Assembly (NCBI GenBank): GCA_900544715.1
Contig: UQWL01000007.1
Span: 1 to 64,000 of the forward strand
DNA from: an uncultured Oscillospiraceae bacterium
GTDB taxonomy: Bacteria; Bacillota; Clostridia; Oscillospirales; Acutalibacteraceae
DNA: 64,000 nucleotides
Direction of reading: 5' to 3'
Shown: positions 18,801-26,158 of the stretch, piece after piece
Numbering within the stretch: position 1 is the stretch's first letter
Layout: each line of letters starts with the position of its first letter
The notes under the pieces: generated by a model
Databases searched by the model: none
What the model was told of the DNA's origin: nothing
What the model saw: only the letters and a program-made list of their open reading frames with translations
Made by a program: the position numbers and the translations under genes

Positions 18801-19706
18801 GCGCACTTTATGGTGCTCAACACCAACAATCTCTCCGAAGAGCAGGGCTTGAGCAAGGATCAGATGGAATGGCTCAAAAAGGATGCGGCGCAGAGCGACG
18901 CGCAGTGGAAGATTGTGGCGCTGCACAAGGCCCCGTATTCCAACGGCTCGCACTTTGACGACGACGACGTGATCCAGCTGCGCAAGGAGCTGAGCACCCT
19001 GATGCCGGAGCTTGGCATTGATGTGGTTTTGCAGGGGCATGACCATGTGTATCTGCGCACCGGCGTGATGAACAATAACGAGATTGTGAAGACGCAGACT
19101 AAGACCGTTTCCTACAACGGCAGGGATTATACGGCGAAGCTTGACCCGACGGGCAGCATCTATGTCATCAGCGGCTGCTCCGGCGTAAAAACCTATGTGA
19201 CGAAGGATCCCTCTGAGACCGACAAGCTCTTCCCGCGCGCGGAAAAGCTGGCGGATGCGAATGATCCGATCTTCTCGGCCTTCCAGATCGTCGGCGATAC
19301 GCTCTATTTTGACGCGTACACCGTGGGCGCGGATGGCGCGAACCGGATCGACTCCTTTGCCATCCAGAAGCAGACGGCAGATGTGCCGGATTCCAGCACG
19401 GATGTTTCAAAGCCTGATGAATCAACTACCGCGCCAGTCACACCCGATACCACCAAACCGGAGGATACGAAACAGCCGGATCAAACGCAAATGCCGGCCA
19501 CGGATCCGGCGGGCGATGTGACAGCGCCGAAAACCACTGCGCCGGAGCATATACAGACAACGGCGCCGACCACCGCTGAGAACGCGGAGAACCCACTGAC
19601 AGGGGATAACACCTCTCCGCTGCTTATTGCAGTTCCGGTGACCGCGCTCGCAGCGCTGGTGCTGGCGGAAACAATGCGGCGCAAAAAGGCGCGCGGCGAA
19701 CAGTAA
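15888..19706 (+). CDS. Surface-anchored protein with two metallophosphoesterase domains
   Basis: 1272 residues. Signal peptide (1-30, ending GAFA-R). First calcineurin-like domain: SDTHYY (D43, H45), PGDLTKD (104-110), NGNHD (138-142), LTHFS (about 263) and GHMHQND (about 305). A long middle part (about 350-720) is unassigned. A fibronectin-like domain of purple acid phosphatase type (about 735-855) precedes the second domain: MSDSQSQ (about 866), TGDHVDKGD (about 901), AGNHE (about 933), LHKAPYS (about 1012) and GHDHVY (about 1050). A Thr/Pro-rich stalk (1165-1230), NPLTGD (about 1236), a membrane helix and RRKK tail follow, an LPxTG-like anchor. ATG at 15888 has AAAGGAGGAG. It probably frees phosphate from organic esters outside the cell; a Pho box and a hairpin (15774-15801) lie upstream. 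Confidence 0.88.
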   Translation: MKKHLKSTLAILLAVVLIAVAVPFGAFARTVETAPVTFGVMSDTHYYPRSLMPADDDEQGWETFNEFCRVKGKQFPQTGGLIDAALDAMAQDVKEKGLKYVLIPGDLTKDSETEAHKGIAAKLEQFEKDTGAQVLVINGNHDINNYDAASFTSGKEVKDKSLVTSPEQFKEIYQNLGYDLAEKDGSLYTPPKGKEANGLSYAVSLEGGYRLIAMDGGKYSPDNMDPNHSGGHETGGNYSDDFLEWVLDQCAQARAKGETVIGLTHFSLVPHMWLEATIAQDFCLDHYQNVAEALADAGMHYVFTGHMHQNDIAKAVSDNGETIYDIQTNSLSGYPNFFREVRFDNTKGENQLSLEVNTYPVDRVQKVDIDPHNANQTVILRPADGNYRYELDGDTYPNYQEYSYAFSNCKGSSIDFITTMASGFLASGLDSISSAGGLMNLLKNSGIDLEGLLKGFLGDGVSILGYDIFTVKNVMAFLEDLFGQVENQYLKDPQQTMEILKGSIEKLVNFKVADAPPSAAYAKRYHIGEGKTYGTLGDLVLCVMHSYTAGDETGVAFRNGHYVAAGEQPDKFVAQALEGFENGDTAQRLIDELIDILLNDLVQGEILPSLEFRINALFPDGSFGSHTADALQMLLKLVTQGDPNYKKIVDFAFKLLSGLNIIPYDSINAILDHYIEEYLTDSQIESVGHEVAYIVDDFFIDDNPAERMDSTATLLYNGKVPVEATAENYRRPSNIGMTFGKDAATTRNINWYTKCTVDGAKVKPYNTDIQIVPYSENPRFSDQLPVGVKVKVSEETVKLQFPGIDIGVFGLFPYYFDATRHMVEITGLKAGEKYCFRVGDAEKGWWSDAGVIETADNSNQLTFFHMSDSQSQSERQYSRSWAKVLNTAYTMYPDADFIMHTGDHVDKGDNANQWQWLFNTGADRLMKTVLMPTAGNHEAKSEFAIDQNFILSNVPKQDTSSGVYYSFDYNNAHFMVLNTNNLSEEQGLSKDQMEWLKKDAAQSDAQWKIVALHKAPYSNGSHFDDDDVIQLRKELSTLMPELGIDVVLQGHDHVYLRTGVMNNNEIVKTQTKTVSYNGRDYTAKLDPTGSIYVISGCSGVKTYVTKDPSETDKLFPRAEKLADANDPIFSAFQIVGDTLYFDAYTVGADGANRIDSFAIQKQTADVPDSSTDVSKPDESTTAPVTPDTTKPEDTKQPDQTQMPATDPAGDVTAPKTTAPEHIQTTAPTTAENAENPLTGDNTSPLLIAVPVTALAALVLAETMRRKKARGEQ

Positions 19707-19727
19707 ACTTGATTTAAAATCCAAATA

Positions 19728-19776
19728 ACATCCGGCCCGGTTCCCTCTCAAAAAGGGAGCCGGGCCGGATGTTTGA
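19728..19776 (+). terminator. Terminator after the phosphoesterase gene
   Basis: ACATCCGGCCCGG and CCGGGCCGGATGT form a 13-bp stem, extended by CCCT/AGGG, followed by GTTTG. The T-run is short but the stem is very stable; it may also serve the convergent pfk gene. Confidence 0.75.
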
Positions 19777-19828
19777 TAACAAGGCAATCCAACAGAATTC
19801 GCTTGTTGCCAGGAATTGGTGGATGCTG

Positions 19829-20914
19829 TTATTTCCCATCTCCAAACGAAACGTCCATATCACGCGCCGTCTGAATCAGGCCGCAGGAGTCTGGCACGAA
19901 TTTCAGCTTGCCCGCCACTTCCCCGAGTGGGACGGGCTTAATTTCTGCTCCCTTGACGGCGACCATAAAGCCGAATTTTTCGTCTTTCACAAGCCGTGCC
20001 GCCGCTGCGCCAAGGCGGGTGGAGAGCACGCGATCGTAAGGGCAGGGGCTGCCGCCGCGCTGGATGTGGCCCGGCACACAGATGCGAATTTCCTGCCCGG
20101 TTTCCTTGCCCAGCTCATCCGCAAGCTCATAGGCCTTGGAGGGATAGGGGCTTTGGGCTGCCTTTGCTTTGCGCTCTTTTTTGCTCAGGGCGGCGTCCTC
20201 CGCTGAGATTGCGCCTTCCGCCACGGCGATGATCGAAAAATTTTTGCCTTGCCGCTCTCTTTTCAGCAGCGCTGCGGCAATTTTGTCCACAGAGTAGGGG
20301 ATTTCCGGCAGCAGGATGATATCCGCGCCGCCCGCGATCCCGGCGTGCAGGGTCAGCCAGCCGACCTTGTGCCCCATGATCTCCACGACGAAGATGCGCC
20401 CGTGCGAGGTGGCGGTGGTGTGGATGCAGTCGATCACGTTGGTCGCCACATTCACCGCGCTCTGGAAGCCGAAGGTCATATCGGTGCCCCAGATATCGTT
20501 ATCAATGGTTTTTGGCATGGTAACAATATGGAGCCCCTCTTCATGGAGCAGGTTCGCCGTTTTGTGCGTGCCGTTGCCGCCGAGAATGACGAGCGCGTCG
20601 AGCTTGAGCTTTTTGTAGTTTTTCTTCATGGCCTCAATTTTGTCTACGCTGCTGTCATCCGCCTTTTTGCGCATCAGTTTGAACGGCTGGCGGGAAGTGC
20701 CGAGGATGGTGCCGCCGCGAGTGAGGATGCCGGAAAAATCATCCGGCTCCATCACCTTGTGATCGTCTTCAATTAAGCCGCGGTAGCCGTCGGCGAAGCC
20801 ATAAAGCTCCACGTCGCCGTCAAATTCATGGTAGAGGGCTTTTGCGAGGCCGCGCAGGGCGGGGTTGAGGCCTTGGCAGTCGCCGCCGCTTGTGAGCATG
20901 CCGATTCGTTTCAT
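19829..20914 (-). CDS. pfkA: 6-phosphofructokinase (ATP- or pyrophosphate-dependent)
   Basis: 361 residues, PFK family. Seen: SGGDCQGLNPALRG (9-22), ILTRGGTILGTSR, catalytic Asp138 in PKTIDND, and GIAGGAD. Enzymes that prefer ATP usually carry GGDGS and a Gly before TIDND; pyrophosphate enzymes carry GGDD and Lys. Here the first motif is GGNGT (N114 replacing the Mg-binding Asp, G115 ATP-like) and the second has Lys135, so the phosphoryl donor is uncertain. The start at 20914 has AAAGGAA upstream and lies about 4 bp after the ppk stop, so the two genes are one operon. It acts in cytoplasmic glycolysis. Confidence 0.88.
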   Translation of the reverse strand: MKRIGMLTSGGDCQGLNPALRGLAKALYHEFDGDVELYGFADGYRGLIEDDHKVMEPDDFSGILTRGGTILGTSRQPFKLMRKKADDSSVDKIEAMKKNYKKLKLDALVILGGNGTHKTANLLHEEGLHIVTMPKTIDNDIWGTDMTFGFQSAVNVATNVIDCIHTTATSHGRIFVVEIMGHKVGWLTLHAGIAGGADIILLPEIPYSVDKIAAALLKRERQGKNFSIIAVAEGAISAEDAALSKKERKAKAAQSPYPSKAYELADELGKETGQEIRICVPGHIQRGGSPCPYDRVLSTRLGAAAARLVKDEKFGFMVAVKGAEIKPVPLGEVAGKLKFVPDSCGLIQTARDMDVSFGDGK

Positions 20915-20918
20915 CTGT

Positions 20919-23081
20919 TCAGGTTCCTTTCTGCTGCATTGCTGGAGCGCCGCCCTCATCCGCCTTCAGGCGGGGGAGAAAACGCGTGGTTTCCGACTGT
21001 TCTGCCAGATAGGCCTGCTCCCGCTCCTGCGAGAGCTGTAAAAAAGCGGCCTGGGAGTCCATCGAATGCTTCCCGCGGCGGGGCGCCATCCGGTAGAGCG
21101 CATCCGGCCCCTGAATACGGGAATTGACCGTATCCTCCAGCTGCATCGCGAGCACTGCTTCGAGGCGCATCCGGATCTTTGCCTCCTCCACGGGGAAAAG
21201 AAGCTCCACGCGGCGGTCAAGGTTGCGAGGCATCAGATCCGCGCTGCCGAGATAGAGCAACGGATCGCCGCCGTTTTCAAAGCGGAAGATGCGGCTATGC
21301 TCGAGAAACCGGCCGACAATAGAGCACACGGAAATATGCTCGCTGATCCCCTCCACGCCGGGCACCAGAGAGCAGATGCCGCGCACGATCAGGTGAATTT
21401 CCACGCCTGCCTGGGAGGCCTTGTAAAGCCGCTCGATGATCTCATAATCGAGCAGGGAATTCACCTTGATCAGGATGCCGGATGGCTTACCATCGAGCGC
21501 GTTCTGCGTTTCTTTCTCAATGCGTTCATAGAAAAAGGGGCGTAGATCGTCCGGTGCAGTGATGAATTTTTGGTATTGCGGCGGGCGGGAGTAACCGGTT
21601 AGCAGGTTAAAGAGCAGGGATGCATCCGCCCCGTATTCCTCACGGCAGGTGAAAAGCCCCATATCCGTATAGAGCTTTGCCGTGCTGTCGTTATAGTTGC
21701 CAGTGCCGAGGTGGAGGTAGCGGCGGATCCCATCCTCATCCTGACGGACGACGAGCAGAATTTTGCAGTGCGTTTTGAGGCCTGCAAGACCGTAGATGAC
21801 GTGGCAGCCCGCCTGCTCCAGCTTTTTGGCCCAGTTGATATTGTTCTCTTCATCAAAGCGGGCCTTGAGCTCGACCAAAACGGTAACCTGCTTGCCGTTT
21901 TCCGCCGCGCGCATCAGTGCGCGTATGATGGGAGAGTTGCCGCTCACGCGATAAAGCGTTTGTTTGATTGCCAGCACGTTTGGATCCTCGGCCGCATCGG
22001 CCAGGAACTTGACCACGCAGCCGAAGCTTTCATAGGGATGATGGACGAATCGGTCGCGCGTACGGATCGCGGCGAAGAGATCCTCTTCACAGCCGAAAAA
22101 ATCGGCGGGGAGGGCGGGCATAACCGGCGCGAGGCGCAAGGCGGCATGGCCTTTGACCATGGATGCAAGCTTTGCCCATGCCGTCAGGTCGAGCGGTCCC
22201 GCGCAGGGGTAAACGTCCGTTTCCCGCACATCGAGCGTGTCAATCAAAAAACGGCGCGTTTCTTCATCACATTTTGCGTTGATCTCAAGCCGTACCGGCC
22301 GGCCACGTTTGCGCTTTTTGATGGATTTTTGGATTTCCTGTAGCAGGTCCTCCGCCTCCTCATCGATGCTCAGATCGGCGTTGCGCGTAACGCGGAAGAG
22401 GGACACAGCCTTGACCTCATGCGTTTCCAGAAGCTTCGGGAGATAGGCGATGATGACCTCCTCCAGCAGGATGAAAAATTGCTTTTTTTCGCTTGGCACC
22501 GCAATGAAGCGCGGCAGGATCGCCGGAACCTGGACGACGGCAAAATGCGTTTCTTTCCCCTTTTTCAGCCGCACCGCCAGATTTAGCGAGCGGTTTGCAA
22601 GCAGTGGAAAAGGGCGGCTCTGATCGACGGCAAGCGGGGTGAGGACCGGGAAAATCGTGTGTTCGAAATACCGTGCGATCTGTTTTTTTTGCTTTGCATC
22701 CAGCTCGTTGAAATGCACGAGCAGGATATCCTGCTTGCGCAGCATGGGGAGCAGCGAATGGCGCAGGCAATTATATTGCTTTTGGCAAAGGAAATGGGCC
22801 TGCTCGCTGATTTGCCGCAGCTGCGCGGCCGGGGATTGACCAATGGGATACGGCTTTTTCACGCCCATGCGCGCCTGTTCGCGCAGGCCTGCAACGCGCA
22901 CCATGAAAAATTCGTCGAGGTTAGAAGCGGTAATGGAGAGAAATTTTAGCCGTTCAAGCAGCGGATTCTCCTTTTCATACGCTTCTTCCAGCACACGCTC
23001 ATTAAAGGCGAGCCAGCTCAGCTCCCGGTTGGTGTAGGGGATGTGCGCGCGTTTTACCTTTTTGTTGTTTTTTTCACCCAT
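20919..23081 (-). CDS. ppk: Polyphosphate kinase PPK1
   Basis: 720 residues, full length. N-terminal domain with NRELSWLAFNERVLEEA, middle head domain, and two phospholipase-D-like domains; catalytic His438 in LKTHCK matches the phosphorylated histidine of E. coli PPK, followed by YLHLGTGNYND and, later, EHSRIFRFENGG. It reversibly polymerises the gamma-phosphate of ATP into polyphosphate at the inner membrane. AGAGGTGG precedes the ATG. It is the first gene of an operon with the phosphofructokinase. No Pho box was found upstream, only a TATACT-type -10. Confidence 0.95.
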   Translation of the reverse strand: MGEKNNKKVKRAHIPYTNRELSWLAFNERVLEEAYEKENPLLERLKFLSITASNLDEFFMVRVAGLREQARMGVKKPYPIGQSPAAQLRQISEQAHFLCQKQYNCLRHSLLPMLRKQDILLVHFNELDAKQKKQIARYFEHTIFPVLTPLAVDQSRPFPLLANRSLNLAVRLKKGKETHFAVVQVPAILPRFIAVPSEKKQFFILLEEVIIAYLPKLLETHEVKAVSLFRVTRNADLSIDEEAEDLLQEIQKSIKKRKRGRPVRLEINAKCDEETRRFLIDTLDVRETDVYPCAGPLDLTAWAKLASMVKGHAALRLAPVMPALPADFFGCEEDLFAAIRTRDRFVHHPYESFGCVVKFLADAAEDPNVLAIKQTLYRVSGNSPIIRALMRAAENGKQVTVLVELKARFDEENNINWAKKLEQAGCHVIYGLAGLKTHCKILLVVRQDEDGIRRYLHLGTGNYNDSTAKLYTDMGLFTCREEYGADASLLFNLLTGYSRPPQYQKFITAPDDLRPFFYERIEKETQNALDGKPSGILIKVNSLLDYEIIERLYKASQAGVEIHLIVRGICSLVPGVEGISEHISVCSIVGRFLEHSRIFRFENGGDPLLYLGSADLMPRNLDRRVELLFPVEEAKIRMRLEAVLAMQLEDTVNSRIQGPDALYRMAPRRGKHSMDSQAAFLQLSQEREQAYLAEQSETTRFLPRLKADEGGAPAMQQKGT

Positions 23082-23238
23082 GGAGCCACCTCTTTCTGAA
23101 GCTTAAGAATAGTATATACCATCTTGCGGTAAAATAAAAACCTTATTTATTGTTATCCCTTCTTTCCGGCCGGCCATGCTTGCTCATCTGGGAAATTTCA
23201 TTTATAATGAAACGAGACTGTCGAAAGGATGTGCCGCT

Positions 23239-24264
23239 ATGAATCCGATTATCCACCAAAGGCCAGAGCCGATTTGCGAAACGCTTGCCCTGCTCTACCT
23301 TTCAGAAAACCTGGAGATGATGATTCGCCTGATGGGAGCGATCGATAGCGAGTATGGGGACGGGCTCGCCTTCTATCGGGAGCATGAGGGCCTGCATCGG
23401 AAATATGTGGCGGCATTCCGGGAGCGGGCTGTGCATGATGAATATTTTAACTTTTTCTTCCGGGATATGTGCGTAAACGATTATCTGATCACAATCCTGC
23501 CGTTTCTGATGGATAAAAACCTGCCGTTTGATGCAGAAGAACGCTCAGAGGAGGCGTTGAGAAGGCTGCTTGAGGAAAGCTATCTTTTTATTTACAACAG
23601 CGGCGGCTACCTAGAGCGCATCAGCCAATGCGAGAGCAGCGAGTTCAGCGCTTATATCGAGAAGGGGATGAGCGGGGACGAGCTGCGCGCCGTGGCGGAG
23701 CAACCGGCGCTGTATCTGACTGCGCTCGCCCACCTGATCCGGGGAAACGTGCCTGTCATGGAGGATGCGTGGTCGCTGGTGCGGGAAGAAGCGCAGGCCT
23801 TTATCGCCTCGAGCTGGAACTCGGCGGAGGAGTTCTTTTCAAAGGGCATTGTGAAGCGTGGAGCAAAGATTCGGCATATCTATCCGCAGCTGAGCCTTTA
23901 CACTACCTCCTTTTTCATTGACGACGCCTATTATTATGGCATGTTTAACGTTGATGAGCGTCCAGAGGAAATCCGGAATGATGAAAAGCTGTTTTTAACG
24001 GGCGCATGCAAGGCGATGAGCGACCCTACCCGCATGGAAATCCTGCTCCTGCTCAAACAACGCCCCTGGTATAACCGGGAGCTGGCACAGGCGCTGAAGC
24101 TAACTCCGGCTACCATTATGCACCATATGGATATCCTGCTCCAAAATGGATTAGCTGCTATGACAACGGATCAGGAAAACCAGAAACGAATCTATTTCAG
24201 CTTGGCGCCAGAGAAGCTGGAGAAAATGCGGGCTGTGCTGGCGAAACTGTTTGCATTAAACTAA
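23239..24264 (+). CDS. ArsR-type transcriptional regulator with large N-terminal domain
   Basis: 341 residues. The C-terminal 85 residues are a winged helix-turn-helix of ArsR type: ACKAMSDPTRMEILLLL, NRELAQALKLTPATIMHHM (recognition helix) and the wing ending KRIYFSL. The first 250 residues are mostly helical and unassigned and presumably bind a ligand. The start has AAAGGAT 8 bp upstream. It lies just ahead of two GPH sugar transporters and a phosphoesterase and is their likely regulator; an AT-rich region overlapping the promoter at 24289-24317 is a possible operator. Confidence 0.8.
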   Translation: MNPIIHQRPEPICETLALLYLSENLEMMIRLMGAIDSEYGDGLAFYREHEGLHRKYVAAFRERAVHDEYFNFFFRDMCVNDYLITILPFLMDKNLPFDAEERSEEALRRLLEESYLFIYNSGGYLERISQCESSEFSAYIEKGMSGDELRAVAEQPALYLTALAHLIRGNVPVMEDAWSLVREEAQAFIASSWNSAEEFFSKGIVKRGAKIRHIYPQLSLYTTSFFIDDAYYYGMFNVDERPEEIRNDEKLFLTGACKAMSDPTRMEILLLLKQRPWYNRELAQALKLTPATIMHHMDILLQNGLAAMTTDQENQKRIYFSLAPEKLEKMRAVLAKLFALN

Positions 24265-24288
24265 TATCATATATTTATCAAATTATAT

Positions 24289-24317
24289 TTGACACGCATC
24301 TTCCAATCTGCTATGAT
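24289..24317 (+). promoter_or_regulatory. Promoter of the first GPH transporter gene
   Basis: TTGACA (24289-24294), 17 bp, TATGAT (24312-24317). Near-consensus; the AT-rich flank with repeated ATCA/TTATCA words upstream is a candidate regulator site. Confidence 0.75.
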
Positions 24318-24350
24318 AAATGCAAAAGCAGGGAGGGAGATGCATTTTTT

Positions 24351-25832
24351 ATGAAGCAGGAGCTGCAAGAGGAGAAACGGCTCGTAGGCAAAGGGGAGAT
24401 TGCCGCCTACAGCCTTGCGGGCGGCGGGCAAAATTTTTGTTATGCGCTGGTGACTGGGTATCTGATGTATTACTACATCAATGTTTTTGGCATCCACCCC
24501 AAAATCGTGAGCGTCATGCTGCTTTTGGAGGGGATTTGGGATATTGTCAACAACCCGCTGGCGGGCTTCCTGATCGACCGTACGCGGACGAAATGGGGGA
24601 AGATGGTGCCCTATCTCCGCACGCTTTCGCTGCCTCTGGCAGCATGCACGGTGCTGATGTTTTCCGGGCCATTATTGTTCCGAGAGGTCTCCTCGACGGC
24701 TCCGTCAAAAGTGATTTTTATGTTTGTCTCCTATTTTTTATGGGAGCTGTGCTATACGATTACGGACGTATCCTATTGGGGGCTGTCCGCGGCGATCTCG
24801 CCGTATCCGGAGGACAGGCGGCGCGTGATGACCTCCATGAACGTAGCGATCAACGTCTGCTCCGCATTCCCCTATCTTCTGGTGCCATTTCTGATGGACT
24901 ATGCGGCGTCGCCTGGCTCTAAGCTCAGCATGTCGAACGTGTTTTTCCTGTTTGGCCTGATCGGTGGCGTCGTGGGAATCGGCCTGTTTTCCTTGGCAGG
25001 ATTCTTTGTGAAGGAACGTGTCGAGCAGTCCTCAAACCGCCCTAGCCTCCGCGAAAGTGCGGCGGAGCTGATCCATAACTCCGCCCTGCGGGCAATCGTG
25101 CTGTCCGGCTTGATCCTTTCTTTGAGCGGGATTGGCTATGCCTTTATGAACTATTATTTCATCGATGTGCTGGGCTCTGCAAGCCTGTCCGTCCTCTCGC
25201 AGATTCCCGCCGCGATTACCTGGTGTTTTTCTTATGCGCTCCTGCCGGTTATCAAAAAAAGGTTCAATAACCGACAGTTCATGCTTTTGTGCCAGTGCGG
25301 CTTCGGGGCGATTTGGTTGTTGATTTATTTGATTGGCATCAAATATTATACTCGCCCGATTGTAGTTGTGCCCGCGATCATGGTTGGCCAGTTCCTCTTC
25401 GGCCTGATCAGCTCGCCCTGCAATATCATCCTTAATGAGATGATGGCGGAGGCGACGGACTACTCGGAATGGCGCACAGGAAAGCGCAACGAGGGCGTCG
25501 GCTTCTCCATGAAGATCACCACGCAGAAGATCGGCAACACCGTCATCCAATCTATCAGCGCATTTTTGCTTTCGGCCATCGGCTATGTAACGCAGGAGGG
25601 AAATGCCCGCGTGCAGCAGACAGCGGTGGTGCAGAAACGGATTTTTACGATCTATACGCTGATTCCTGCGATTGTTTACCTTTTGAGTGCGATTCCATTT
25701 TTTACCTATGATTTGGTAGGTGAAAAAAGGGAGACGATGCTGCGGGAGCTGAAGCAGCGCCGTGCAGGCCGGATAGAACAGCCGGAAGAAGGGGATCACG
25801 GCTGTTTTAGGGATGGGGAATATGAAAAATAA
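24351..25832 (+). CDS. GPH-family (MFS) sugar:cation symporter
   Basis: 493 residues with 12 predicted membrane helices. The glycoside-pentoside-hexuronide family is marked by NNPLAGFLIDRTRTKWGKMVPYL-type loop 2-3 (seen as DRTRTKWGKMVPY) and the central ATDYSEWRTGKR stretch. Members import glycosides or sugars with Na+ or H+. GGGAGGGAGATG precedes the ATG. Substrate unknown. It has its own promoter and terminator (25862-25907). Confidence 0.85.
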   Translation: MKQELQEEKRLVGKGEIAAYSLAGGGQNFCYALVTGYLMYYYINVFGIHPKIVSVMLLLEGIWDIVNNPLAGFLIDRTRTKWGKMVPYLRTLSLPLAACTVLMFSGPLLFREVSSTAPSKVIFMFVSYFLWELCYTITDVSYWGLSAAISPYPEDRRRVMTSMNVAINVCSAFPYLLVPFLMDYAASPGSKLSMSNVFFLFGLIGGVVGIGLFSLAGFFVKERVEQSSNRPSLRESAAELIHNSALRAIVLSGLILSLSGIGYAFMNYYFIDVLGSASLSVLSQIPAAITWCFSYALLPVIKKRFNNRQFMLLCQCGFGAIWLLIYLIGIKYYTRPIVVVPAIMVGQFLFGLISSPCNIILNEMMAEATDYSEWRTGKRNEGVGFSMKITTQKIGNTVIQSISAFLLSAIGYVTQEGNARVQQTAVVQKRIFTIYTLIPAIVYLLSAIPFFTYDLVGEKRETMLRELKQRRAGRIEQPEEGDHGCFRDGEYEK

Positions 25833-25861
25833 TCCGTTTTGCATCACGGATGGACGTAAAA

Positions 25862-25907
25862 CAAACTCGAGCCATCGCCTTTTTTATCAGGCGATGGCTC
25901 GAGTTTT
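25862..25907 (+). terminator. Terminator after GPH transporter 1
   Basis: ACTCGAGCCATCGCC (25865-25879) and GGCGATGGCTCGAGT (25890-25904) form a 15-bp perfect stem followed by TTT on the plus strand. Confidence 0.88.
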
Positions 25908-25935
25908 AAAATTTGATTAATTTAATAAATATGAT

Positions 25936-25963
25936 TTGTTTTTCATAAAATTTATGGTAAAAT
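25936..25963 (+). promoter_or_regulatory. Promoter in repeat copy 2
   Basis: TTGTTT (25936-25941), 16-bp spacer, TAAAAT (25958-25963). The -10 and its flank (TTTATGGTAAAATAGC) are shared with copy 1 at 6278-6290. Confidence 0.55.
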
Positions 25964-26054
25964 AGCTTCAAACAGGTTGTTTGAAGCATTGGAAAAATGT
26001 CTGTCGGCGCAAAACGCCTCCTGCCGCGCGGCGGCAACGCCATTTTTTGCATGG
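25951..26054 (+). repeat. Interspersed promoter/leader repeat, copy 2
   Basis: Starts with TTTATGGTAAAATAGC, then a hairpin GCTTCAAAC/GTTTGAAGC (25965-25987), then a GC-rich core of about 56 bp (25997-26052) nearly identical to copy 1. The hairpin differs in sequence and length between copies but keeps 9-bp arms. A second TATGGTAAAATAG word lies at about 26070, and a GCCGG...CCGGC hairpin follows before the start codon at 26159. The 326-bp gap between genes holds nothing else recognised. Confidence 0.7.
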
Positions 26055-26158
26055 GGGAAGCTTTGTGTATATGGTAAAATAGAACAAACTTATCGCTGGT
26101 ATCATGGGCCGGTGCCCTCCATCAGAGGCACGTCCGGCGGATATGACATGGAAAGGGT

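Noticed and set aside
23095..23175. Possible Pho box upstream of ppk
   Set aside because: AT-rich words occur near the TATACT -10, but no series of hexamers at 11-bp steps with the 10-bp distance to the -10 could be found.
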